Counted from the stretch's first letter, positions 1 to 6,685 are shown. The stretch: 10,258 nucleotides of DNA from JBGTLW01 sp041743835 (GCA_041743835.1 JBGTLW010000003.1:1-10258), one strand, 5' to 3'. A program made the numbers and translations. The notes: generated by a model from the letters alone, not told the origin.

Positions 1-201
1 CAGCACCGCGAGGACCAGCGTGCCGAAGATCAGGACCAGGGCGATCCCCTTCACCACGCCCGCGCCGCGCGTGCCCCGCATGAAACGCACGATGATGTAC
101 ACCACCGCCCAGATCAGCAGCAGCTCCACGAGCACCTGATACGGCTCGGTCTGGAAGTAGCCCTGGATGCGGCGGCCGAGTTGTTCGATCCAGACTGGCA
201 A
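1..201 (-). CDS. cdaA: Diadenylate cyclase CdaA, N-terminal membrane part (partial, runs off window edge)
   Basis: The reverse strand encodes 67 residues open to the window edge. They include a hydrophobic stretch (VLVELLLIWAVVYIIV) followed by FMRGTRGAGVVKGIAL and a second hydrophobic run. The pattern membrane helix, then R-x-x-RGTR-x(4)-KG, then another helix is typical of the N-terminus of CdaA/DacA-type c-di-AMP synthases, which carry a cytoplasmic DAC (DisA_N) domain after these helices. That catalytic domain lies outside the window, so activity cannot be judged. The only start codon after the in-frame stop at 268-270 is TTG at 201; the only in-frame ATG lies inside the helix-loop region and is unlikely. 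No good ribosome binding site precedes the TTG. The gene diverges from moxR. CdaA makes c-di-AMP, usually linked to osmotic and cell-wall homeostasis. Another small membrane protein is possible, but the RGTR/KG signature is quite specific. Confidence 0.68.
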   Translation of the reverse strand, partial: MPVWIEQLGRRIQGYFQTEPYQVLVELLLIWAVVYIIVRFMRGTRGAGVVKGIALVLIFGTLVLAVL

Positions 202-264
202 GGTGTGGTTCCGTGGCGTGAGGGCTAACCCCGTGCCGCGGCGGGTGGGCGGCTGGGGCTTTCT

Positions 265-270
265 ATTCTA
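265..270 (-). promoter_or_regulatory. Possible -10 box for the leftward cdaA gene
   Basis: The reverse strand reads TAGAAT, matching five of six consensus bases, about 64 nt upstream of the TTG start. It is an AT-rich spot in otherwise GC-rich sequence. No convincing -35 hexamer was found at 16-18 nt, so the call is weak. Confidence 0.22.
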
Positions 271-386
271 TCGGCACAGCGGCGTCGTTCTGGACATTGA
301 AGCCGGGGCGTGCGGTCCGCCCGGCCGAGGCGGGGCACCCGGCGGGCGGGGTTGGGGTCTTATCGGCCGAGCCGGGGGCCGTGGGG

Positions 387-395
387 TGTTATACT
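387..395 (+). promoter_or_regulatory. Extended -10 promoter element for moxR
   Basis: The bases TGTTATACT fit an extended -10 (TGn followed by TATACT, five of six matches). They lie 38 nt before the moxR ATG, giving an expected leader of about 30 nt. There is no clear -35 box, as is usual for extended -10 promoters. The surrounding region is very GC-rich, which makes this element stand out. Confidence 0.4.
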
Positions 396-433
396 CCAAG
401 CCACGATCAACGTACTTCACGGGCACCACGTCC

Positions 434-1360
434 ATGCACCAGCTCGAAAGCCTGCGCAGCAACATCCAGCAATGCTTCCTGGGCAACCAGCAGGCCATCG
501 ACCGCCTCATCATCTGCCTGCTCGCGCGCGGGCACATGCTCATCGAGGACGTGCCCGGCGTCGGCAAGACCATGCTCGCCACCGCCCTGGCGCGATCCAT
601 CGACGGCTCCCTGGCACGCATCCAGCTCACCCCCGACCTCCTGCCCTCCGATGTGCTCGGCGTCACCGTCTGGGACCAGCACAAGGGCGATTTCGTCTTC
701 AAGCCCGGCCCGATCTTCTCCAACATCATCCTCGCCGACGAAATCAACCGCACCACACCCCGGACACAGTCGGCCCTGCTCGAAGCGATGAACGAGTCGC
801 AGGTCTCGATCGATGGCCACACGCGCAAACTCATCGAGCCCTTCCTGGTCATCGCCACCCAGAACCCCTTCGAGTTCGAGGGCACCTACTTCCTGCCCGA
901 GTCGCAGCTTGACCGCTTCCTGATGCGCATCCAACTCGGCTACCCAAGCCCAAGCGATGAGGCCCGCGTGCTCGAGCTGGACCCGTCGCGCACAGCCCTG
1001 GCCGACCTCCGCCCGGTGCTCACCGCCAAGGAGCTGGTCGAGCTGCAACGCAAGGTGGATGCGATCCAGGTGGACAAGGCCTTGCTCAACTACATCGTCC
1101 AGATCGCCGGGGCGACGCGCACCAACGAGCAATTGCAGATCGGCGTCTCGCCCCGTGGGTCGCTCGCGCTGACCCATGCCGCCAAAGCGACCGCCATGTT
1201 CCACGACCGCGACTATGTCGTGCCCGATGACATCGTCTCCAACGTCATCCCCGTGTTCGCCCACCGGATCATCGGCAAGAACTACATGCACGATGCCGAT
1301 GGCATCGGCACGCACCGCATCATGCAGCAAATCCTCGAAACCGTCCCCAGCCCCGTGTGA
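434..1360 (+). CDS. MoxR-family AAA+ ATPase
   Basis: This 308-residue protein is a MoxR/RavA-type AAA+ ATPase, a family that acts as ATP-driven chaperones assembling or activating partner complexes, often with von Willebrand A-domain proteins. Visible motifs in order are Walker A GVGKT (42-46), the MoxR segment TPDLLPSDVLG (66-76), Walker B IILADE (98-103), NRTTPRTQSALLEAMNE (105-121), sensor 1 VIATQNP (139-145), the LPESQLDRF arginine-finger region (R161) and sensor 2 SPRGSLAL (R241). The length is normal for the family. I chose the ATG at 434. The frame is open upstream to 167, but those 89 codons are low-complexity GC-rich sequence without family similarity and contain the likely promoter. 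The usual DUF58 and vWA partner genes do not follow; two secreted DUF4139-like genes on the same strand do. Confidence 0.95.
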   Translation: MHQLESLRSNIQQCFLGNQQAIDRLIICLLARGHMLIEDVPGVGKTMLATALARSIDGSLARIQLTPDLLPSDVLGVTVWDQHKGDFVFKPGPIFSNIILADEINRTTPRTQSALLEAMNESQVSIDGHTRKLIEPFLVIATQNPFEFEGTYFLPESQLDRFLMRIQLGYPSPSDEARVLELDPSRTALADLRPVLTAKELVELQRKVDAIQVDKALLNYIVQIAGATRTNEQLQIGVSPRGSLALTHAAKATAMFHDRDYVVPDDIVSNVIPVFAHRIIGKNYMHDADGIGTHRIMQQILETVPSPV

Positions 1361-1391
1361 TGGGGCCGCGCCTGAAGCAGCGCGATCCAGC

Positions 1392-1481
1392 GCAGAGCCC
1401 CAGCACCGCCCGGCAGGGCGGTGGCCTTACGTGTCGGGTTGCCACCACCCTGCCGGGTGGTGCTTAGGCCGTTGCTCTGCC
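1392..1481. repeat. Compound inverted repeat (two hairpins nested in a larger dyad)
   Basis: Two 24-nt arms (1402-1425 and 1441-1464) are reverse complements of each other apart from two positions. Each arm is also a hairpin by itself: ACCGCCC/GGGCGGT with loop GGCA in the first, and ACCACCC/GGGTGGT with loop TGCC in the second. The two differences fall at paired positions, so both stems stay perfect. Outside the arms, GCAGAGC (1392-1398) pairs with GCTCTGC (1475-1481). The element fills most of the 207-nt gap between moxR and the next gene. There is no T-run after either hairpin, so a simple intrinsic terminator is unlikely. It looks like a REP-type repeat or a structured mRNA element. Confidence 0.75.
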
Positions 1482-1567
1482 CTTGCGAAAAAGATGGACC
1501 TTTCATGGAACCCCGACGTCTGCCGTGCGTCTGACCACACCAGCCTCCCTAACCACGAGTGAACCCT

Positions 1568-2782
1568 ATGAAACACACCCTGACCCCTGCTGTCCTTGGC
1601 TTGATGCTGGCCGTGCTCGCCCCTCACGCCAGCGCCCGCGTCAAACTCATCACCCTGCCGGTGCGCGAGCGCGTCGAGGTCCAGCTCGACCACGACAGCG
1701 CCACGCTGGTGGAAGAGGAGCGCATCATCCCGCTGGTGCAGGGCAGCAACCAGGTGGATTTCGCCTGGGCGGGCACGCGCATCGACCCGGGGACCATCGT
1801 CTTCCGCGTCATGGGGCCCGCGCCCGGCAACGCGGAGGGTGAGGGCGGCGAGCTGGTCGCCAATGTCCTGTCCGTCTCGTACCCGCCCGGCGAGAACGCG
1901 CTGGTGTGGGACGTCTCAGCAAGCCGGTCCGGCTCGGCCCTCGTGCGCATCTCCTACCTGCTCGGTGGCCTGGATAAGTCCTACAACTACCGCGCGGTGG
2001 CGGAGCACGACGAGAAGACCCTCACTCTTGCCCAGTACATCCGCGTCCAGAACTTTGCCGGGGAAGAGTTTGACGCCGCGAATGTCAACCTCGGCATCGG
2101 GGATAAGTTCGCCAAGCCCATCGGCCTCAACGAAACCAAGGAAATCCTCGTCGATCGCATCGCCGCCGTCCCCATCCTCAAGACCTACACCGCGGACCCC
2201 ACGCAGTTCGGCTACATCGACCAGCCCAAGAACAAGCTTCGAGTGCCCATGCACTACGTCATCCACAACGACAAGGACCACAAGCTCGGCTCCGCGCCGC
2301 TGCCCTACGGCAAGGTCCGCATCTTCCAGAAAGACCGCCCCGGCGAAGACGCCACCACCGCGTTCCTCGGCGAAGACTGGGGCAGCTTCACACCCATCGA
2401 CGACAAGATGCGGCTGTACCTCGGCGTCGCGCAGGACATCGTCGTGGTCCGCACCATCGACGAGCGCAAGTCCACCCGAGTCGCGGGCAACCTCCACGAC
2501 TTCGACGTGGTCATCAAGTACGAGGTCGAAAACTTCAAGGACCAGCCCGTGCTGCTGAACCTCGCCGAGTTGGTGGACCACGTGCGCAACGAGGCCGGGG
2601 CACGCAGCGGGCAGGAGGCCCAGTGGGAGATCGGCCCCAAGACCACGCTCAAGGGCGGCCCCGATGCCGAGGACTCCACCCACGAGCGCATCGTCTTCAA
2701 GGCCGAGCTACCACCCCGCAAGGGCGACAAAGCCGAGAAACTCGAACTCAAGCTCCACCTTGTGTTCAGGAACCAGTGGTAA
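1568..2782 (+). CDS. Secreted DUF4139/MuiA-like protein, paralog 1
   Basis: The 404-residue protein starts with a classical signal peptide (K2, hydrophobic core, likely cleavage after ASA at residue 23), so the mature protein should be periplasmic or extracellular. After it comes a beta-rich domain beginning VKLITLPVRERVEVQLDHD, then ISYLLGGLDKSYNYRA, and a C-terminal region with HNDKDHKLGSAPLPYGKVRI and FLGEDWGSFTPIDDKMRLYL. The N-K-x(n)-LG-x-PLP-G-x-VR-x-F and FLGED...TP...K-x-RL-x-LG patterns resemble the DUF4139 domain of MuiA-like proteins. Their biochemical role is not established, although MuiA has been linked to suppression of mucoidy. The ATG at 1568 is preferred over the GTG at 1559 because it starts directly at the signal peptide MKH; the downstream paralog begins in the same way. 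No catalytic residues are recognisable. Confidence 0.8.
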   Translation: MKHTLTPAVLGLMLAVLAPHASARVKLITLPVRERVEVQLDHDSATLVEEERIIPLVQGSNQVDFAWAGTRIDPGTIVFRVMGPAPGNAEGEGGELVANVLSVSYPPGENALVWDVSASRSGSALVRISYLLGGLDKSYNYRAVAEHDEKTLTLAQYIRVQNFAGEEFDAANVNLGIGDKFAKPIGLNETKEILVDRIAAVPILKTYTADPTQFGYIDQPKNKLRVPMHYVIHNDKDHKLGSAPLPYGKVRIFQKDRPGEDATTAFLGEDWGSFTPIDDKMRLYLGVAQDIVVVRTIDERKSTRVAGNLHDFDVVIKYEVENFKDQPVLLNLAELVDHVRNEAGARSGQEAQWEIGPKTTLKGGPDAEDSTHERIVFKAELPPRKGDKAEKLELKLHLVFRNQW

Positions 2783-2809
2783 CAGAACCCCAGTACCCCC
2801 CGCGCCGAA

Positions 2810-2833
2810 GCCCAGGGATTGCAATCGCTGGGC
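2810..2833. repeat. 24-nt palindrome, family 1 copy A, between the DUF4139 paralogs
   Basis: Arm GCCCAGGGAT, loop TGCA and arm ATCGCTGGGC form a stem with one mismatch, flanked by GAA and TTC that extend the dyad to 2807-2836. The 10-4-10 layout and the AGGGAT core match the two palindromes at 8378-8401 and 8444-8467. The dyad lies in the 97-nt gap between two genes on the same strand. No T-run follows. The rest of the gap is C-rich and holds no obvious Shine-Dalgarno site. Confidence 0.7.
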
Positions 2834-2879
2834 TTCCCACTCCCCGCCCCTCCCCACCATCCCCCGCCCGAGCCACCCC

Positions 2880-4313
2880 ATGAAACACTTCCTCACCATC
2901 GCCCTGATCGCGTGCCTGGCTGCCTCAGCCCATGCGCGGAACATCGACCTGTCCACCGTGCCCAAACGCGACACGGTCCAGCTCACCATCTACAACGCCG
3001 AGGACCTCACCCTGGTCCGCGAGACGCGCACCATCACCTTCAAGCGCGGCAGCAACCCGCTGCAGTTCTCGTGGGCGAACACGCTGATCGACCCGACCTC
3101 GGTGCAGATCGAGTTCAAGGGCAAGAACACCGAAAAGCTCAGCCTGCGGGACACCACCTTCCCGCACGACAAGCCGCAGATGCTCTACTGGAACATCGCC
3201 AGCGAGTTTGATGGCGAAGCGACCGTGCAGATCAGCTACTTCACCAGCGGCATCTCGTGGGCGGCCGACTACACCTGCATCGCGTCGCAGGACGAGAAGA
3301 CCATGAGCATCGAGGGCTACGTCACCGTGCGCAACAACTCCGGCGAGGACTACGAAGACGCACAGGTCCGGCTGGTGGTGGGGACGATCAACCTCGTGGA
3401 ACAGATCGCTCAACTCGCGCAGCAGGGGATGGCGATGGACGACGGGAGGGCCCGCCGTGAGGTGTTGGGGCAAAAGTTTAGGAAGGCGGAGGCCCTGTTG
3501 GATGCTGATGACGCATTGATGGCCCTGCCCCAAGCGGCTCAGTCTGCACCCGCTGATCGCAAGCAGGTCGTCAAGGAAGGCCTCTCCGAGTACTTCATCT
3601 TCACCATTGAGGGCACCGAGACGATCCCCAACCGCTGGGCCAAGCGCCTCCGCAGCTTCGAGACGGACAAGGCCCCGATCAACGTCGAGTACCGCCACTG
3701 GCCCCGCATCTATGGCAACCAGCTCGTGCGTATGTTCCTGCTCACCAACGACAAGGAAGCTGACATGGGCAACAGCCCGCTGCCCGACGGCGTGTACCGC
3801 CTCTTCAAACGAAACGCCACCGGCGGCCTGTCCTACCTCACCCAACAGACCCTCAAGTACATCCCCATCGGCGACAAGATCGAGCTGAACCTCGGCGTCG
3901 ATAAGGAGCTCGTGTTCGAGCTGCGTCGGCTGCGCGTGTTCCGCGATGAGATATGGATGCATGTCCAGGGCGGCAACGTCTTCCGCAAGGTCGGGGGCGG
4001 CGTCGAGGTGGAGGTCCGTTCCAGTGTCGCGGGCTGGGATGAGCACACGATCTACGCCCAGCGCATCCGCAACTACACGCCCGAGCCGGTGGTGCTGGAT
4101 ATCCGCCGGGAGTACCAGGGCCACATCGAGTTTGTCAGCAAGCTGAGCCCCACGCGCTACGACTTCCAGACCGTGCAATACCGTGTGGAGCTCAAGCCGG
4201 GTGAGAAACTCGAAGCGATGTACCAGGTCACCCAGAAGCAGGGCCGCAACGCCAAGCAGAACGATGTGACGCTGATCGATCGCGTCCCCGCCGGCGTGCC
4301 GTGGCTGGAATGA
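2880..4313 (+). CDS. Secreted DUF4139/MuiA-like protein, paralog 2
   Basis: This 477-residue protein is a tandem paralog of the gene upstream. Both start MKH, both have a signal peptide, and similar blocks run in the same order: GSNPLQFSWANTLIDP here against GSNQVDFAWAGTRIDP there, ISYFTSGISWAADYT against ISYLLGGLDKSYNYR, and LLTNDKEADMGNSPLPDGVYRLF against the matching LPYG block. Signal peptidase I could cut after AHA (residue 19). The stretch LIAC (9-12) also fits a lipobox, although that would be an unusually short lipoprotein signal. Relative to paralog 1 there is an insertion (roughly residues 180-240) rich in Gln, Ala, Asp and charged residues, probably a helical or coiled segment. The family role is unknown. 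Residence in the cell envelope and a shared task with paralog 1, perhaps as a heteromer, are inferences. The ATG at 2880 is chosen because it opens the signal peptide. Confidence 0.8.
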   Translation: MKHFLTIALIACLAASAHARNIDLSTVPKRDTVQLTIYNAEDLTLVRETRTITFKRGSNPLQFSWANTLIDPTSVQIEFKGKNTEKLSLRDTTFPHDKPQMLYWNIASEFDGEATVQISYFTSGISWAADYTCIASQDEKTMSIEGYVTVRNNSGEDYEDAQVRLVVGTINLVEQIAQLAQQGMAMDDGRARREVLGQKFRKAEALLDADDALMALPQAAQSAPADRKQVVKEGLSEYFIFTIEGTETIPNRWAKRLRSFETDKAPINVEYRHWPRIYGNQLVRMFLLTNDKEADMGNSPLPDGVYRLFKRNATGGLSYLTQQTLKYIPIGDKIELNLGVDKELVFELRRLRVFRDEIWMHVQGGNVFRKVGGGVEVEVRSSVAGWDEHTIYAQRIRNYTPEPVVLDIRREYQGHIEFVSKLSPTRYDFQTVQYRVELKPGEKLEAMYQVTQKQGRNAKQNDVTLIDRVPAGVPWLE

Positions 4314-4325
4314 ATCCCTGTCTTT

Positions 4326-4461
4326 ACGAGCCGCGCATCAACGAGCCGCGCCCGTAAGGAATCGGTTGCTTCCTCCGAGACCGTCACACGGGGAACCCGC
4401 TCCCTGACGGTCGCGGCTCGTTTGAGCCAGAAAACAACCGCTCCCTGACGGTCGCGGCTCG
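4326..4461. repeat. REP-like repeat cluster between convergent genes
   Basis: Two near-identical direct copies of a 24-nt unit beginning CCGCTCCCTGACGG and ending TCGCGGCTCG lie at 4397-4420 and 4438-4461. An inverted, diverged copy is at 4342-4365 (CGAGCCGCG then CCGTAAGG then AATCGG, about four differences), and a fragment ACGAGCCGCG is at 4326-4335. The cluster occupies nearly all of the 174-nt gap between two convergent genes. This is the usual location and head-to-head arrangement of REP/BIME elements. I recall similar motifs as frequent in planctomycete genomes but cannot verify that here. A transcription-stopping role for both flanking genes is possible, but no T-run is present. Confidence 0.8.
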
Positions 4462-4487
4462 TTCAAGGCCTGCTTGCGTGACGCGGG

Positions 4488-5462
4488 CTACGGCGTGTGC
4501 ATCACGCAGCCGCTGGCCAGGGCGTCCATCACCATGCGGCGGATGTTGGTCTGCGGCTCGCTGGGGTACCACCGCGGCGGGAGGGCGGATGGACTAAAGG
4601 TGATGTGCTCGGCATTGTCGTGCGAGGTGAGGTATTGGATATAGACCGGCTGGCGCGTGGCGTGCTCGACCAGCGTCCGCATCTCGTGGATCGAAGTGGG
4701 GCGGGCGGACGCGAGCAGATAGACGTTGTGTCGGCCATGACCATGGCCATGGCCGGGTCCGGGGTCCGGGTTGCGGTCGCAGATGTGCTGTGTGACGAAG
4801 TCCGCGAGGTCATCGACCCAGACGTAATCGCGGAGGGTGTCAAGTCGGCCGCTGAAGGTGGTTGTTCTGTGGAGCAGCGCGTTGGCGATCATGACGGCCG
4901 CGAGGCCGTTGCGCCGGTTCGGGCGGATGAAGCCGTACACGCTCGATGGCCGGTAGATGTGCAAGCGCTCGCCCTCAAAGTGCTCGCGTGCAAGCTGCTC
5001 CTGTTGCATCTTGAGGATGCCGTAGGGCCTCTCCGCTCGCGGCTCCGTCCTTGCGGTGACACTGCGGCATCCCTCATACAGCCCGCCCGCAGAGCTGATC
5101 AGGTGCATGCGCATCGGGATGCCAGCAAGAGCAGTCGATGCCGCGCGGATGTGGTTTAGAAAGCCTTCAAACCGCGTCAGCTCGGCCTGCACCTGCGGTT
5201 CATCGGCCCCGAAACCCGCGCGCCCCGCGGCCCAGACCCAATCAAGCCGACCCAATGCCAAACGCGTCATGGCATCCACGGCCGCGTGGAAGTGGCCGTC
5301 GAAAACCGCCGCGTCGCTCCAATCAAGGGGGAGATACTGAGCTTTGAAACCGGCCCGGCGGACCAGGGACTGTTCGATGGCCCCGCCGATCAGCCCGCCC
5401 CCCAGAATCAGGACCGCGTGGGGTTGCCCCCCGTCCGGGCTTGGCCGCGTCAGCAGCATCAT
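4488..5462 (-). CDS. NAD(P)-dependent epimerase/dehydratase (extended SDR)
   Basis: This 324-residue protein has a Rossmann nucleotide-binding motif GGGLIG (21-26), a catalytic-type serine in LISSAGGLYEG (S123/S124), the Y-x3-K pair in PYGILK (Y147, K151), an RPSSVYG block (171-177) and RDYVWVDDLAD (211-221). These are the ordered hallmarks of extended short-chain dehydrogenases acting on nucleotide sugars. Exact substrate is not deducible. The start ATG overlaps the stop of the glycosyltransferase in an ATGA, so the two are probably translationally coupled and share a pathway for a surface glycan. Residues 232-243 form an odd low-complexity insert (PDPGPG followed by three HG repeats) just before a core strand. 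The first 14 residues before the Rossmann strand are poorly conserved in appearance; M1 or M2 could be the true start. Confidence 0.87.
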   Translation of the reverse strand: MMLLTRPSPDGGQPHAVLILGGGLIGGAIEQSLVRRAGFKAQYLPLDWSDAAVFDGHFHAAVDAMTRLALGRLDWVWAAGRAGFGADEPQVQAELTRFEGFLNHIRAASTALAGIPMRMHLISSAGGLYEGCRSVTARTEPRAERPYGILKMQQEQLAREHFEGERLHIYRPSSVYGFIRPNRRNGLAAVMIANALLHRTTTFSGRLDTLRDYVWVDDLADFVTQHICDRNPDPGPGHGHGHGRHNVYLLASARPTSIHEMRTLVEHATRQPVYIQYLTSHDNAEHITFSPSALPPRWYPSEPQTNIRRMVMDALASGCVMHTP

Positions 5463-6484
5463 GCCAGCACGTCTCCGCCCTCGGGCTGGTGCGATTCAAA
5501 CCACGCCCGCAGCGCCGCATCGCTCCCGCGATTTACTTTGAAGAACGTCGGCTTGCCGTGCGTCTGCATCAGCACGATCGAGAGGTGTTCCAGAAGCATG
5601 CCCGCCAGAAACGCGTTAAGCCCGCCGAAGAACAGGATCGCGACCATCGCGGAGGTCCACCCGCGCACCGCGATGAGCTCCGGCGCGACGATGCGCACCA
5701 CCACCGCGGTCAAAGCACCCAGCACCGCCAGCACCATGGCCGCAAGCCCCATGAATGCCCCGAGCCGAAGGATCTTGACTTCCGAGCTGGAGAGCAGCCG
5801 CCGCGCATGGCTCATCAGCGACCGGAACGAATACCCGCTGCGGCCCTGCTCGATATAGCGGTGGTCCTTGAGCGGCAGTGTGCGGGTGCCCACGCGGGTG
5901 GTGAACCAGCATAGCGCGATATCGAAGTAGGTCTGGTGCCCAGCCACCGCGGCCGCGGCACGCGCCTGGCTCCCACGCATGATCCGGAAGCTGTTGAACT
6001 TCGTCACGTTCGGGTTGCCCGAAAGCCACGCGATCAATTGCTTGTACCCACGCGAGGCGAAATCGCGGTACGCCGACTCGTGCACGGAAGACTCCGGGTG
6101 GGCGTACATGACATCCCGGCCCTCGGCCACAGCCTGCTTCATCAGCGGCAGGATGTACCGCGGGTGGTGCTGGAGGTCTTCATCGAGCGTGGCGATCCAG
6201 TCCCCGCTGCTGTGGAGGATGCCAGCGATCGTCGCCGGGTGCTGGCCGAAGTTCCGCGACAGCGAAATCACCTGCACCCATGCGTGCTCCTGACTCAGCG
6301 TGGCCAGCACGTCGGCCGAGTCATCCGCGGAGCCGTCATCCACGAAGATCGCCTCGCCCAGCCGCAGCGGGCTGCTCCCCGCTTCAAGCTCCGCACGCAC
6401 CTTCGCGAGCTCAACCACTAGATCGCGCAGCGTGCGCGCGCCGCGGTAAACTGGCGTGACGGTTGTGAGGTAAATCAGTTCCAT
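5459..6484 (-). CDS. Family 2 membrane glycosyltransferase (GtrB/DPM1-like)
   Basis: This 341-residue protein is a GT-A fold family 2 glycosyltransferase. Motifs are VTPVYRGARTL (9-19), VDDGSADDS (48-56), LSRNFGQHPA (75-84), the metal/nucleotide site DED followed by LQHHP (101-108) and, later, RYIEQGRSGYSFRSL. Two hydrophobic segments near the C-terminus (about 241-266 and 278-300) anchor it to the membrane. This layout is that of GtrB, ArnC and dolichyl/undecaprenyl-phosphate sugar transferases, which load a sugar from a nucleotide donor onto a polyprenyl phosphate at the cytoplasmic face. Donor and acceptor are inferred, not seen. The ATG at 6484 starts directly at the family N-terminus (MELIYLTTVTPVY); the open frame upstream to 6580 lacks similarity and contains the candidate promoter. 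It overlaps the downstream epimerase by four bases. Confidence 0.9.
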   Translation of the reverse strand: MELIYLTTVTPVYRGARTLRDLVVELAKVRAELEAGSSPLRLGEAIFVDDGSADDSADVLATLSQEHAWVQVISLSRNFGQHPATIAGILHSSGDWIATLDEDLQHHPRYILPLMKQAVAEGRDVMYAHPESSVHESAYRDFASRGYKQLIAWLSGNPNVTKFNSFRIMRGSQARAAAAVAGHQTYFDIALCWFTTRVGTRTLPLKDHRYIEQGRSGYSFRSLMSHARRLLSSSEVKILRLGAFMGLAAMVLAVLGALTAVVVRIVAPELIAVRGWTSAMVAILFFGGLNAFLAGMLLEHLSIVLMQTHGKPTFFKVNRGSDAALRAWFESHQPEGGDVLA

Positions 6485-6508
6485 GGGTGGGTGCCCCGGC
6501 TGGCACTG

Positions 6509-6514
6509 ACTATA
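6509..6514 (-). promoter_or_regulatory. Possible -10 box for the glycosyltransferase-epimerase pair
   Basis: The reverse strand reads TATAGT, five of six consensus matches, about 24 nt upstream of the glycosyltransferase ATG. No good -35 box was found at 16-18 nt. The preceding gene ends about 200 nt upstream, so a separate promoter for this pair is reasonable. Confidence 0.28.
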
Positions 6515-6586
6515 GCGCGCATCAGCAACACAACAGCGTGTGTTTGTTATGAGGCCTATCGGCCTATCGCGACAACGCACTTAAGA

Positions 6587-6604
6587 CTGGGATGGGACAC
6601 CCAG
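6587..6604. repeat. Short imperfect hairpin between the hydrolase and glycosyltransferase genes
   Basis: CTGGG and CCCAG form a 5-bp stem around an 8-nt loop. It lies in the 201-nt gap between the hydrolase end and the glycosyltransferase start. It also contains TGGGACACCCA (6593-6603), an 11-mer found again at 8427-8437 between the two pseudopilin palindromes. No T-run follows on the reverse strand, so it is at best a weak terminator. An 8-bp tandem duplication GGCCTATC occurs nearby at 6553-6568. The rest of the gap shows nothing clear. Confidence 0.3.
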
Positions 6605-6685
6605 CCCCGGAATCCGCGACGCCCGTGTCAGCATTTCACAACCCCACATCCCCGCATGGCCACCCATGAGTCGTGTGACGCGGGA

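Noticed and set aside
167..433. Upstream extension of the MoxR frame
   Set aside because: GC-rich low-complexity translation without family similarity; it contains the extended -10 element and the family N-terminus starts at 434.
407..1330. Long antisense open frame opposite moxR
   Set aside because: GC-driven shadow of a gene with clear AAA+ motifs; its translation is rich in Asp, Glu, Val and Gly and shows no domain pattern.
1402..1464. Intrinsic terminator after moxR
   Set aside because: Strong stems but no T-run on either strand directly after them; kept as a compound repeat instead.
2664..2879. Upstream extension of the second DUF4139-like protein
   Set aside because: It overlaps the end of the first paralog in another frame and would bury the signal peptide at 2880.
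2925..4178. 417-codon antisense open frame opposite the second DUF4139-like gene
   Set aside because: The sense strand encodes a signal peptide and paralog-like blocks; the antisense product shows no recognisable motifs.
4397..4461. Possible mini CRISPR
   Set aside because: Only two direct units, a 17-nt spacer, an inverted copy beside them and no cas gene; a REP cluster explains it better.
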